Source: Ignelater luminosus (lineage: Eukaryota > Arthropoda > Insecta > Coleoptera > Elateridae). From it: DNA of 64,000 nt. The notes beneath the pieces were generated by a model, which saw nothing but the letters and a program-made list of their open reading frames with translations, was not told the origin of the DNA and did no database searches. The stretch lies in the NCBI GenBank assembly GCA_011009095.1, contig VTPC01001072.1, forward strand, positions 166,953 to 230,952, read 5' to 3'. The translations under genes were made by a program, and so were the position numbers. Numbering within the stretch: position 1 is the first letter of the stretch; every line of letters starts with the position of its first letter. Below are positions 11,516 to 24,299 of the stretch, piece after piece.

Positions 11516-14500
11516 GACTAATATACAAGCTAGAAATATACATTCAATATACCAAATTGTGGCTCCAATTCATATTCGAGTGCGTTGATAAATATACCGG
11601 CATGCTGTCTATTGTCTTTTTTATTTTTTTGAAATTCCAGGTTATGTCTGACAGCCAATTAATATCAACATTCCCATGATGAAAACATTAAATGCAAGTT
11701 GTACAAATTTCTTATTGGAAAGGGTTCGTCACATTACGCACAAAGCTTGTAAATGTGTCACATATAAAAATGGCCGTGACTTGACATTGTTCCATGAGGA
11801 AACAACAAACTGACTATTGATTGGGATTCAAGAAAGCTCGTTTCAATTATGGGTAGTCAGGTGTCTACTGTAAGTAGAATTGTATAAAACCGAGATGCCG
11901 GAATTTAATAAATCTGAACAGAATCAATTTATGAAAGTGGAAGTGGATACGCCTAGAATATAAGCATAGGAAATTAGAGAATATTCTTCAGAATTATTAA
12001 GGACACTTGCTCAAAGTGTAAATAAAGCGTGATTGATGAAAATAGGCGGGTAATTGGAAGCATTAAATTTATAAATGAAAATTTTTTGTTTACCGCAAAT
12101 TGTCTTTCTTCTATGTAAGAAATTTACAGTCAATTCCTAACAAAATTGAATTGTGAATAAGACGACAGTCCAACGACGAAACTTACAGTTTATTGTCATC
12201 AATAATAATAACCAGAAAATTATATTACAGAACTGTAATAAAACGTTTTGAATTCGTTTCGATTCCTTTCAAAAGACGTCTGGATCTGAAAAGCGTTTGA
12301 TCTTTTATTAAATTCATTCCGAATTACCAACCTTTCATTTCTGTAAAAGCTCTATATAAGGATAAAGGGAAGGGAATAAATTAATGTTTTCATAATATTT
12401 AAAGGTGGCCCCAAGTTAAACTCTTTATCGTGGAAATGCAACGAGACTATAAAAAACCTTAAAGAGAAGAAGGGCATTTTAATCAGTTTAATTGGCAAGA
12501 CTCGCTGCGATGTCACTCTGAGGTATACTAAAATATCCAGAATACCTTTCTAACCTCCCCCCTTTTTTTCCTGATGCCCAACCATAATAACTTGCAGCAG
12601 TTATAAAAAAGTTATAATAATAAGCGGAAAGTTTCGATTTTAAGATATTAAAATTTTACTACCACTTCCCTTTCTGTCTATAATTTACTATCTGGCTACA
12701 GTTATGACATCTTAAAAAATATCTGCATCCCCCTTCCTAATGGTCACTATACACATACACATCTCGAGTTTCATAGTCGCAGTGGTAGAGCTAATTAAAA
12801 ACCAATTTAACCGAACGGTTTGTTCATTAAACAAAATAATAATTATTTTCTTAAGGTTGCTTGAAGTCGGTTATGTGCTATGTAACATAAAGAAGGGGGA
12901 GCACGTAGCAGATACGGGGTCATAGCCACGATATCACTGCTTTATAGCAGGGCCGTGCCTCTGCATTCTAATCATGCGTTAGCTCCCCTTGGTCTAGTCT
13001 GCTTGATAACCCTCTGCATGCCACACAACTCACTCTCTCGTGATGGTCACGTCGGTTTTATTCTTGTTTTTTTCCTATAAAATAATAATAAAACCACAAC
13101 TGAATTATCCCGACCTAAGTACTATAATATGAAATGAATCAAATTATCAATAAGCAAAACGGCCCTAATGAAATTCCCAATACGTCATTACGAAATTACA
13201 TTCCATTGTGGTGTAATTTTTTACTTCTTCCCAGAAAAAAAATTGAAACGATCGTACGGCGACCACTCCCCCAGTCTCCCAAAATTATACAGAATGAATA
13301 AAATGAATGTCATCGTGATTTACCAGACGTATAAGATTAAGGGGGGGACATGATTGAAGAGCAAATCCATCTAGAAAGGGCATCATTGTTTATCTAACAT
13401 TGTTAGTAGTTGACGGAAGTCAAACCGCGACTCCGCCCGCATTTGAACTCTCTCTCTCCGCGTAGGGATAACAATTCTTGATAAAACCATCATTTTATTC
13501 CATTTAAGTGAGGGATTTTTCCGCACGAAGTGTCTTACGGGCAAGTTGAGGAGAGAGGGTGTATTATTAGAATTAGAGTACTGGTTTTTCTTTTGTGTCT
13601 GAATGTTTAATGGTGCGTGAGTGCGATATTTAGGAAGAGAAGGAAAAAATAAAAGAGACGTGGCGTTGATGTAAATTTTTTCAGGGTTTAAAATTCATTA
13701 AAAGCAAGAAAATTCGTGGGAAGACGCCTAATTTTTATTTTTTACTACTTTTACTCGATGGAAGTTTAATCAGAGACTTAACCTTAATACGGCTTTCTTG
13801 GTTGGTAACATTCATAAATTTGGTATTACGGGCGATTTATATCAAAGATAGGACTTCTAAACAGTTTTTAAAACTATTCGAAGCGTTATATTCTACTCAA
13901 GTTGCTGTCGCCTCTTTTATGGGATTCTTTCAGTCAAGAAAATTCCACATTTAAAATTTTATTTCCAATTAAGTTGGCTTCTTTGTGAACACGAGCACAA
14001 AGGATATTTCGTATGGTAATTGAACAAGTACAATTCAAGCAAGAAAGAAAAGGAAAACTGATCCCGAGCACAATTCGGTCAGATAATTCTATTGCCTTTT
14101 TTTCTAATCACTCTTAATATCTGATGGACCATGACCTCACAGCACTGTGGTTAGCCGCTGCTAGTTTTGACATTCAACAATTAAAAGGATATGTAAAGAT
14201 ATGTAAGGGCTGTTAAAAGATAATAATAATAAAGACTCCTACAATGACGATGAAGGTATACCACTGGATCTGCCTCTGTTGAATCTTGTGATACATCGTT
14301 GTACAAGCTTTAAGTATCGTACTAGCAACCTGAGTGTAGCGGACTCATAATTGTTCGCTTTGGAAAAAAAGGTAAGTGACTCAGTTTTTGACCTGAAATC
14401 AGATTGGAGCATTATCTCAAGCACCAGAGTGGACCTCATGGACTGATCTGGCCTGAAGCAGCTTAATATTTTCGGCTTTTGTAACCTTCTTCAAGCAGTA

Positions 14501-14528
14501 TTAAAGTAAGAATAATTGCCAGTAAGAA
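11516..14528. other. No gene recognised; one short motif shared with 50921
   Basis: AT-rich with no coding structure. At 14128-14166 a ~38-bp motif including GCACTGTGGTTAGCCGCTGC reappears with a few changes at 50921-50961, so both belong to some dispersed repeat. Block 13000-13620 is of normal complexity with no domain. A 66-residue minus-strand frame at 14239-14439 is unassigned. Confidence 0.4.
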
Positions 14529-15415
14529 CAGTAACTTGAGTACAGGCCTAAATTCCCAGGCTCCATCCGATTGGGGACAAACTTGACGCGGCCCGAAAGA
14601 AATCTGGTAACTACTTGATCGATCCGACAGGCTCAAGAGGCCCAAACAGTCTGAGAAGCCCAAACAGTCTGAGAAGCCCGAACGGTCTGAGAGGTCCAAC
14701 TAGCCCGACAGAGAAGCCCGAAGTGAAGAGAAGTCCAAAAGGCTCGAAAGGCCTGACGGACCGAGAAGCTCGAACGGTCCAAAAGGCCTAAACAGTTCAA
14801 TGGTCTGACAAGGCCGAGCGGCCCAACAAACCCATATGGCGCGACAAGCCGGAGGTCCGAACGAATCGACAGGCCCGAGAAGCCCGAAAGATCCAAGAGC
14901 CGAAAATCTGAAAGACCCAAAAAGCCCAACAGATCCGTATGAGCCGACAGGCCCGAAAGGCCCAAACGGCCTAACAGCCGAAAGACCCAAAGAGCCGAGA
15001 AATCCAAAAGGCTCGACGGGCCGGATGACTCGAGAGGTCAGAAAAGCTCAACAGGTCTGAGAAGGTCGGAAGGCCCAAGAAGGTCCGAAGGACCGAGAAG
15101 TCCAAAAGACTCGACAAGTCCGACGGCCCAAGAGACCCGAACGGTCCCAAAGGCCCGACGACCCGAAAGGACCGACAAGCCCGAATGGCCTAAAGACCCA
15201 TATGGCCCGACAGACCCGAGAGATCTAAATGGCCGAGAGCCCCGAAGGCTCAACAAGTCCGACATGCCGGAGGTCCGAACAGACCGACCGATCCCCGAAG
15301 GGCCGAAAAGTCCAAAAGGCCCAACAGACCGAAAAGTTCAAAAGGCTTGACAGGCCGGATGGCTGGAGAGATCCGAACGACCCGACAGGCCCGAGACGCC
15401 CGAAGAAGAAGAGAA
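14529..15415 (+). mobile_element. 9-bp-minisatellite element, copy 2 (right end missing)
   Basis: The left edge, CAGTAACTTGAGTACAGGCC, is a diverged version of the copy 1 edge. The leader GGGGACAAACTTGACGCGGC and TGATCGATCCGACAGG follow. The ~9-bp tandem core runs from about 14630 to 15410. No trailer is visible. The copy ends abruptly 25 bp before the 257-bp tandem repeat begins, so it is truncated or the right edge was lost. Overlapping frames of 70-124 residues on both strands come from the repeat period. Confidence 0.6.
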
Positions 15416-15439
15416 ATTTGATGGTCGTTTGTGTCTCCT

Positions 15440-16090
15440 AGTGTTCAAAATAAATTTCCAGCATTATTCTCTGAACTGTCGGTGTTCTTTTCAGAATTTG
15501 CAGTTTTCCAATCTAATAACATTATGAAAAGCCGTATCTGTAAATCCCTAAGTTTGATTTCAAACTTTACAATCTTGTGAATCCTAAACGTACTTTTTGT
15601 ACAATCGGCGTAGCACCATGGATTATTTAAAGAATTTTCTACGTCTCAGATGGCATAATTCGTAATCTCGAATAATCTGTTGGTTATCTAGTGTCTTCGA
15701 GTGTTTAGAATGGATTCCCAGCATTTTTCCCAAATCTGCAGCGTTCTTCTCGGGATATTCAGATAGTTAATAACATTATAAAAACCCATGCCTGCTAGTC
15801 CCCAAATACGATTTACAACTTTACAATTTTGTAAATTCTAGCTTTGGTTTTTGTACAAGCAGCGTAGAGACTATCTGTAAATCTTTCTACGTTTCGAATG
15901 GTACGACGTAATTCGTAATTCCGAACTAATAATGCGTGGCTTATTTAGCGCCTAAGAGTATTTAGAGTAGATTTCCAGCGTTTTTCTTAAAACTTCCAGA
16001 CATTTCATAATATTATGAGAACCCGCATTTGTAAGTTCCTAAATCTGATTTGTGACTTTAGAATTTTGTAAATTTTAAACGTACAAATGA
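15440..16090 (+). repeat. Tandem repeat, ~257-bp unit, about 2.5 copies
   Basis: The landmark TTTAGARTRGATTYCCAGC recurs at about 15447 (diverged), 15704 and 15961, which gives a 257-bp spacing. Each unit also has AACATTATRARAACCC, a TTTACAATTTTGTRAAT block and ACTTTTTGTACAA. Dispersed fragments of the same family lie at 4040-4610, and a possible reversed fragment lies at 61866-61915. Confidence 0.75.
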
Positions 16091-18618
16091 GGCCGGCAAT
16101 CTGCGGGGACTACACTGACGCACTGCCCTGTCTGTATAATCTTAAGAGATTCTGCCATTATTCTTTCTTCTGCTCTAAACTGTCCTAAGCTGAGAACAAT
16201 AGAGAAATATTGGGTGATTAAGAAATAGGAACTCTTAATCAAGACACGTAGAGAGGCGAAGAACATGACACAATTTAAGAGAAAGTGGATGAAAGTAATC
16301 GATGAAGTCAATGAGACTACTGTGCGACGTCTAATGTATTCTCTACGTCCGAAAGATGGCGTATGAACTTTTTCATGTACACAACTTAGTAGAAAACCTA
16401 AACACTATTTGGACCCACTTACCTACCTACCTACTTAGCATTTAGTAAATAGCCGGAAATTAACATTCTTTTGTTTTCGCTTATGGCTATTTTCTTTAAA
16501 ACTGTTTTTTATGTTTATTAAGACTATTTTTGTTTGGTTTTGTTTTCTGTCTTTATGCTCATAGAGGATTCTGAAGTCAATGTTTGTTTGTAGTTTATTT
16601 AAAATTTCGCCTTACTTAAACTGGAAAAGAAAAAATAAACAAAAAACTACTTAAGAGACCCAAGACTGTATAAAATAAACTTCAGGAAGAGTCAAACTTC
16701 CAGAAATTCGAAAATGCCTTGAAATGAAAATGAATAAACGAAGACCACAAGGTCTTGAACACACGCCCTGATGTTCCTAAGACTGTTAGATATTATGAGT
16801 TTCAGCTGGCAACATGAGATCTTAAATTGTATCTTTCAAGCGGTAACACAATTTGAACAGAATTCAGAAGATCTAACTTGCAAAACCAATAAATAGTTTC
16901 CGAGCTTCAAGATTTAGACATTTTGTTCTGTGCTTCAATAAAGAGCAGCTGGTAGCCTAAGCAGACCTAGAAGAAACATGAGCCCAAAAGGAACAGATGC
17001 GCCCGAGACCTGGACGGCTGTAAATGGAGGAAATATCGATCTAACATAACTCAAACAGAGAAGAAGACAAGACAGGTGAAAGACACAGAAGAAATAACCA
17101 GACTATGTCTTGTCGCAAGGCTACCGAAGGATTTAAGATAAAGGTGATACACGTCCGAGAAAGTAGATACTGTTCCCAAGGAGACTTCCAGCTATCAAGC
17201 TGCACAAATAAAAAGGCAAGAGTGTAATGTCATTTTAAAGTTTTGCATACTTATCCGAATTTTACGTTAAATTTTGCTTTAAATACATTCATTTAATATA
17301 AATTTAACGCTTCGTCGTACTTTTTAATGTTTAGCAAGTTGTTTATATTGCTAACAGATATTTTTCTTTGGAGTTCTGTTGTTAAGAATTAAAATGTGTT
17401 CGATAAATGGTTTTATACTTCTTTCATTAGTGAAATCCGATACATTATTTTATGACCCGAACGTGCTTTGTGCCGTTGTTAAATCTTTGTTATATTTTTC
17501 AACTGTATTTCCAAGAAAGAACATGTTCGTAATTTGCTAATTTATGTCTGGTAGAAGACAGTTCTACAGCAAAGAAATGATATCCAGTAGTTTCCATTAT
17601 CCAATTTATCGTCTGTATTTTGTTTGGGGATATCGTGTACAACTGACTTTTCTATTTTGCCAAACCGTTCCCTTTGTTGGTACTTTATGATTTTCTCGGG
17701 AAGTCAAAATTTGGACACCGTGGAACGCGGGTGTTCACCGCGCCCTCGCGGGTCCAAGCGGACCCGGTGCTTCTCGCGTTTTGTTTCGATCTGTAAGTGT
17801 GGCGCACGGTTAATTTCGACATTTTAGTGGCTGTGAATTTGCTTTGGTTTTCTATTTGGTTTATGGTTTATGGCCATTAATTTGCATTTTGAGTTAATCC
17901 TCGAGGGAGGCCTCTTTGAGGATTAAAATATTGACGCATCATTGTGCGGATGAACGTAAAAATTCACATGCTGAAAGGTGTTACCTGTATTTTTACTAGT
18001 ATGTGGAGATGAACGACAAGCTCATCGTCCCTGTGCTCATTAGAAGGATCGCGTAAAGAAGTAACCGTGTCGAGCCAGTTATTTGGAAATTATTTAGTCC
18101 CACTTTCTTCTTGAGTTTTGGTTTAGTCATTATGAAAATCTCCGTTATGTACCTGGTGTTCCTTGACTCCGCTATCTTCGTCATACTCCCTGGCTGATGG
18201 AATCAATATCCCATCTTCAGTGTCCATCGAGAGATCTGGTATTCTCCTCGTTATTAAGAAAATTAAAGGTTTGTGTTTGTGGAAGTTAAGTGTTTAAAAT
18301 TTATTGGGGTTGAAACCATGCCTTCTAGCAATTAAATTTAGTGTAAATTCAATCCTTTTGTATTTGGAAAAGTTGCTGGAAACTCAAAGGACCTCCAGAT
18401 TTGGAGTAAGAAATAATTGTTTATGTTACATATATTTGTTTGTATTTTTATGTTGTTCTGTCCAAATGCTTTGAGTATTTAACGTTAATGTTTGGTTTAT
18501 TTTAATGTTAGAAAAGTATCTTTATAGTGTATTCTTCTTTCCGGAAAAATCTAGGGAAAACAATAGGTAGTTTAAATTCTATAGTAATCTTTTGAACGTT
18601 TTCTTTTTGTTTGAAGTA
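16091..18618. other. No gene recognised; a GC-rich patch at 17720-17830
   Basis: A short plus-strand frame at 16950-17120 and a minus-strand frame at 16075-16311 have no recognised motif. Positions 17720-17830 form a CpG-rich island in AT-rich DNA (CGCGCCCTCGCGGGTCC), which could be the 5' part of a retroelement or a regulatory element; I cannot tell which. A small inverted repeat, TAATCCTC...GAGGATTA, lies at 17894-17925. Confidence 0.35.
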
Positions 18619-19911
18619 CGAGGGTTGCTATTTATATTTCTGGCCTAACAATGAAAAAACAAGTATTTATGATCGAAACTAGTTTTATTGTTTTTCAAAA
18701 TATTCTCCATTAAGATTGATACACTTTTCCATGCGTTTGAACCAATTTTCGAAGCACTTTTTCCACTCTGTTTGAGGCAACTCCAAAATATGCGTTTTGA
18801 AACAAAAAACGGCTTCTTCTGGTGTTGAAAATCGTTGACCACGCAGTTTGTTTTTGATGTACGGGAATAAAAAGAAGTCATTGGGTGCCAAATCAGGGCT
18901 GTATGGTGGATGGCCCATCAACTCGACCTTCTGGCTGGTTAAATATTCAATTGTTTGAGCAGCGGTGTGAGAGCTTGCATTGTCATGATGAAGAATGATT
19001 CGCCTCTTCTTTGAAGTTTTCCGAATTTCTCCAATGACTTCTGGCAAACAAATGGTTGTGTACCGTTCAGAGTTGACCGTCTTACGTTGCTCTAACGCCA
19101 CTGTTGCCACATGACCGGTAATGCCAAAGAAACAGGCAACCATTTGCTTCGATGTGCTTCTTCCGCGAACAACTTTTGTTGGATTTGGCTCGTCTTGAAA
19201 GACCCACACAGTTGATTGCTGTTTTGTTTCGGGATCACATGCGTAGATCCATGATTCGTCACCTGTGCAAATGTTATACACAGCCTTTGATGCACCTTTC
19301 GCAAATTTTTTCAACATTTCAATGCACCAGTCGACGCGAGCCTTCTTTTGAGCATTGGTCAGGTTATGCGGGATCCAACGGGAACAAATTGTTTTACGGC
19401 CAAATGATCATGTAATATCTTGTTGATGCTAGTCATACTAATGCCCAAAGATGCCTCAATCTCACGGTATGTCACATGACGATCTTGTTTAATCAGTTCA
19501 CGCACAGCATCGATGTTTTCAGGCACAACAACAGATTTTGGACGGCCTTCGCGGATTTCGTCCTGGAGTGAACATCGGCCACGTTTGAATTCATTATACC
19601 AGTTTTTTACAGTGCTGTAGGATCGAGCTTCATCGCTATATAATGTATTAAGTTCATTGATGCACTCTTGTCGTGATAATCCACGTCGAAAGTTATGAAA
19701 AATAATTGCACGAAAGTGTTCACGAGTCAATTCCATTTTTTACTAGGGAATGCACTTTTCAATTAACTGCAAACAACACTAATCGCACTCAAATGACAAA
19801 ATGTTGTGGTTGAGGTTATGTTCAACAATGTAAAGTTTACACCGGAAATGTCAGCTGACGCCTGGAAACAGTCAGTGTTGCCAAGGCCAGAAATATAAAT
19901 AGCAACCCTCG
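18619..19911 (-). mobile_element. mariner element (DD34D), full length, TA target duplication
   Basis: The element is 1293 bp, bounded by perfect 27-bp terminal inverted repeats at 18619-18645 and 19885-19911 that begin CGAGGGTTGCTATTTATAT. TA dinucleotides at 18617-18618 and 19912-19913 form the target-site duplication. The transposase lies on the minus strand. Length, TIR size, TA duplication and a DD34D catalytic triad are all standard for the mariner family. Identical TIRs suggest a fairly recent insertion, although the gene carries a frameshift. Confidence 0.95.
18685..19736 (-). pseudogene. mariner transposase, DD34D, disrupted by one frameshift
   Basis: The enzyme would cut and join transposon ends at TA sites. 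The ATG is at 19736. The first frame (125 residues, ending 19359) holds the paired helix-turn-helix DNA-binding region: an N-terminal FRRGLSRQECINELNTLY-type helix pair, then a second HTH around VTYREIEASLGISMTSINKI. The rest is one register off, entered near 19380 in the conserved WIPHNL box, consistent with loss of a single base. That frame runs to a stop at 18685 and has GDESWIY (first Asp), HHDNASSH (second Asp) and YSPDLAPNDFFLF (third Asp, exactly 34 residues after the second). Total length, about 350 codons, is normal for mariner. Apart from the frameshift I see no internal stop. As written it cannot make a full enzyme. Confidence 0.93.
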
Positions 19912-19913
19912 TA

Positions 19914-22900
19914 ATTCAAGTTCATATGTTCTAAATTTATTAATAGTTTTAAATCATGTTCAATTTTGTTTGTTTAGAGGGGTTTAATACAATAATTATT
20001 TTGCGATTTAATGATTTCTAAACGCATTTATTTGACGGGTCCTTCAGACCTAATTTTTTTTATGTAGTAATTGTCATTCTTTTATTTGATGTTTGTAAAG
20101 TAATAATTTCTTCAATCAACCATATCATTTTGAATCTTTTTGTGAATGTTTATTTTACTCGATTTTAAAGCATAATAATAAATTCATGTAGTTTAACTTT
20201 TGTGTTCTTATTTCTAGGAGTTTGTTTTTGTTTTATAAGCTTATTTAGATGCCGTGACGATGGACCTTGGCTTCTAGCAACCCGCATAATATTTGATTTT
20301 GTGAATAAAGCTTTGTTTATAGTTTTGAGAAACGAGAGAGAGGCTGGAGATTTATTAAGTTTATTTTATTTTAAGTTGCGGAACCAACAAAGGTTCCTTG
20401 GTAAGTAAAAGAGAATACAATTTAGTCTCCGGACACGATTTTGAAGTGTTTATCTACAGGGAGGTATTTTGGGTGGACCCTATATACAGCGTGTTCGTCG
20501 GTGTGGGAACAGGTCGACGAATTACATCGTTTTGTGTGGCACTGTCTCCTGGCGCCCTTTTGGTATCTCTTTTAGGCTTTTCAGCTAAAAGCTAAGTTTT
20601 AGGCTCAGGTAAGATCATCAAAGCCTGGGTTATTTACTATTTTGGAACTTACTCCCGTCTTCCACATGAGCTATGGGCTTGAACATCTACCGATATCTGG
20701 CTTATACGGGACTTGTGCATACTTTTGGGCATTTTCCCGTTACAACAGATTGGTTGATAAAGAAAGTTCAGAAAATGAAATCTCTTTGGAAAAGGTCAAA
20801 CTTGATCATGATCAATTCTAATGCCCTTCCAAAGAGACCAAAAGTACTGAATAAGAGTCGAGTTGACCAGATATCTTTCAAGTAAATATAAAAACTGAAA
20901 CTAAAGATCTTTTGGGGATTCAGGAACCTACAAAAATGTAAGTGATCCTGTTTACAGCGATACGGATAGAGCTCCGAGCGTGCGTACTTGTTGAGAAAGG
21001 CATTGAAACGTTAGCTTCCTCCAGCAAAAGGAAATAGACAGGTTGATACTGACTGATTTGTCTGAGAATAACAGCAGCCATAAAGACGAGTCCTGCACTG
21101 ACGTTGCACAAATTTTAAAATACTAGCAGGGATAGTTTTAAAGATTTTCTCCGTTAATTTTGCACAACTGTATCGTCATAAAAAAACGGAACGTTACAAG
21201 AACAAAATAATATTGTTTTCAGGAAATTCTTTACTAAAAGAAAAATTATTTGACAATGTTCTCGACCTTCTAGATCAGTTAAATAAAGTTTAACATATGT
21301 ACATACAATGCAGACCTGCTTTGATCAAGTCAAATTTTTGGTCAACAATCTCAGAAATAGACACTAAAGATAATTTATTTATGAACCGCCAAGAGAAAAA
21401 ACTGAAGAGCTCCTAGTAATCAGCATGATTCAACTAAAAACTAACTAGACAATAGGCCATTTACTCCTTACTACCAAGGAATATGATAAGAAACCAAACT
21501 GGAAAACCTTGAAACTCAATGCAATGTTCAAACAAAAAAATCATAATAGACGCTAATAAACTTTTATGAAATGAGAAAATGTTTACAAAAACAGGAAATT
21601 TTAATTATTTAAATCAACCGACAAAATCTAATCGTTAAATGCAAAAAAAATATTAAAATTATTGTTGCATTTCCTGCGATAAGACTATCATCACCCATTG
21701 TTTTATTACGCTCCACTTCCTGTGTACTACTACCATCACTTTCATTGCCACTCTTAAAAAACAAAATAATAATGATAATAATTTTTTTCTTTGTTTTCAA
21801 ATGAACGCATCAGTGTGAAAGAAAGAAAAACAAACGAGCAGTTAAAACAATTTGTAGAATATAATTCTGAGAGCGAGAAAAGAACACATACCACACACAC
21901 ACAAATATATATACATACATACACACAGTTACATTTAAAAAGGCAATTTAAACATTTCCCGGTTTATAAATAGCATAATTGCATATTATTATCAACTTAC
22001 AAAATGTTCTACTTTAATAAAAAGGCTATTTAACTGAATAAATAGACATGTTAACCCTAATTTATAATCTCCCTGTTTTAAATTTTTAATCAGGTTTAAA
22101 AGCCAGGACCGGCCGCAGAATGTAAATCCGATGGGAGTTGCATTTCCGCCAGTATAACATACCGAGTGCAGGTTAGGAGTTATGCTTAATTTAACACGTT
22201 TAAATGGACACACATCTAGCAAAATATTTTAGCACTGGGCATCATTGAGTTAATTTTAGGGAACCTGGGACTCAAATTATTTATTTTTTCCCCATATCAG
22301 TAATTTGTGTTTTCCCACCATCTCATTTATTGGAAGAATGTATGTATTTCCGAATGCTCGTGTTAAATTGATTGCCAGAGAAAATTAAGTCAAGTTTGAT
22401 TGCACGTGTCAGAATTATCTTTTTCTGTTGTTTTGAAAGACTACTGTTTATTATTATGGTTATTTTGCAAAGAAAACAACGTTACAACCTTGATAACTTG
22501 TACAAAATAGTAAATGTAGTGAAACAGTGGGATTTTCCTAAATCTTTTTTAGAAGTCAGCTCTCTGGCTTGTAATTATGAAATTAAGGCATTGATATAAA
22601 AACCATCGGTTCAGCTACAGAGGAGATGGCAAGTAGACTGGGAGATTGTTTTTATAAACCAAAGAAATCTTGCAGTATGATCAATCTGAAACTTTTGTCT
22701 AAAACTAAAGACAGCAGATGACACATCAAGACTACCAGCATTGGAAATCAAAACGAAACGACTTAATTTAAGTGAATTTGTGTAGAATTACATATTAATG
22801 AAGGAAGTAGGCTTCTGTCATTCTCATAATGTCAGCAACTGAAAAAGACAAAGAAACAACGGCATCTGAGTTTTAGAAACTGTACAAAATCTGTACAAGA

Positions 22901-23140
22901 CCAAAATTAAAAAAAGATTTTGAGTATTTTTGAAAAATTTTGCAAACAGTCAATATCAAGAAGAGGTTGAAAGACGGTTTACGAGAAAGTTCATGCCAAA
23001 ACGATTGATACTGTCTTCCCTTCTTTTGTTTTCTCTTGCCTTTTAGGCAAGAGAGAAGAATAAATTGGAAAGGTGCGTACTTACAATTGTTTCGCTTGAA
23101 AAATCCTTAATGATTCTTAACAAATAAAATTAATTTACAG
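19914..23140. other. No gene recognised; mixed AT-rich DNA with a microsatellite
   Basis: Positions 20200-20680 have moderate complexity and include an AATAAA-type signal within GTGAATAAAGCTTTG, which might mark a decayed retroelement end; this is only suggestive. Small frames at 20398-20595 and 20673-20885 lack motifs. At 21890-21930 there is a CACA/TATA/CATA simple repeat. Nothing else is recognisable. Confidence 0.4.
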
Positions 23141-23379
23141 AGATAACATGGAAGGAAGATCAATGTCATCAAATAGAACATCAGCACGCTCGGATCCCGA
23201 AGCTGTATTGGATCACACAGCCCACACACCGACTAGAACTCTTATCTGGAGGTTCTGGAGATTCTACAGATTGCCAAGTTCTCCTTAATCCCGAGCCTCC
23301 GCTCTGTGAAATAAACTTGGTTTCAAAAAAAGGAGCCAAAGTCTTTCTCACGAATCTTTGGTATTCTTTAACCAATTAA
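23141..23379 (+). CDS. Candidate coding exon of an unidentified protein (weak)
   Basis: After a possible acceptor (AATTAATTTACAG, ending 23140) a frame stays open for 78 codons from 23143 to a TAA at 23377-23379. It has no ATG. The translation has a balanced composition, including the stretch QVLLNPEPPLCEINLVSKKG, unlike the repeat-driven frames elsewhere, and local GC is higher than its flanks. The acceptor pyrimidine tract is poor. A possible donor, GGTATTC near 23360, would end the exon earlier. I recognise no family. Frames of this length are expected by chance several times in DNA of this composition, so it may be no gene at all or a fragment of a pseudogene. Confidence 0.25.
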
Positions 23380-24299
23380 CTCCACAATGAGGAATCTTTT
23401 CACAGAAAACTTGGTTTCATTTCAACAAATTAAACTGTAAGAAATCCAGTAGAGGGTCGAGAATAAAATAGAAAACTAAAAGCAAAAACAAATAAAAATA
23501 AACACAAGCAAAATAAAAAAGAAGAAACAAAAGAGAATCTTAAAATAGAAAAAGAAATTTGTTTGTAAACAAAAGAATTGTACAGTTTATCTCGCTACAT
23601 GTGTGTAGGCAACACATTGGGCAAATGACCAAATCTCACATGTCACTTTTATTTATTAAATTTCTTTAAATAAATAAAGATCAAATTTTTAAGAAGCGAG
23701 ATGTCATTACAGACAATGTGAGGTTAGATAATAACTAAATAATATAAAGAAATTCTTGACAAAATTGATAAGCAATGTAGTCTAATAATTTTTGAATCTT
23801 CTGTTTTCCATAGCTATCCCTTTTAAAAATTGAAAACAATATTCTGTAATCACAAAGATATCCATGATATACAAACTGTGTTGCCTACCTATTTATAGCA
23901 ACTTGGATTGGGCAAACTGTAGTAAAAGCGGCTGCAATTTTCAAACAAAGTAACAATGGGGAGATAAAGAGAGAACTTGTGGTTTATTCGGTGACCGCTT
24001 TAGACCCCTTCTAGGGTTTCTTCGGCCAAAAATGATTACATTATTGGAGATAGCATTCTTTTGCTCTTGTTCAGGCAGCAGCGGTCCGTGGAGAAAGTAG
24101 AAAAGATTTGATGTACGGTTGAAGAATGAAGATGCCGGCATCCTTGAACGATAGTAATGATTCTGACAGGAACGCGACTTAGGGATGGTACATTCAAGAA
24201 GTACGTCCGGTGGTCGTTATTTAGTTTTTGAATTTTTCTGAATTATAAAATAGGCCCGGTTGTTGCCCATATTGGTGACCAGATGTATTATGTGGCTGT
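23380..24299. other. No gene recognised
   Basis: Positions 23450-23900 are very A-rich (AAAATAAA runs). The remainder has ordinary complexity. A 66-residue minus-strand frame at 23941-24141 is unassigned. Confidence 0.45.
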
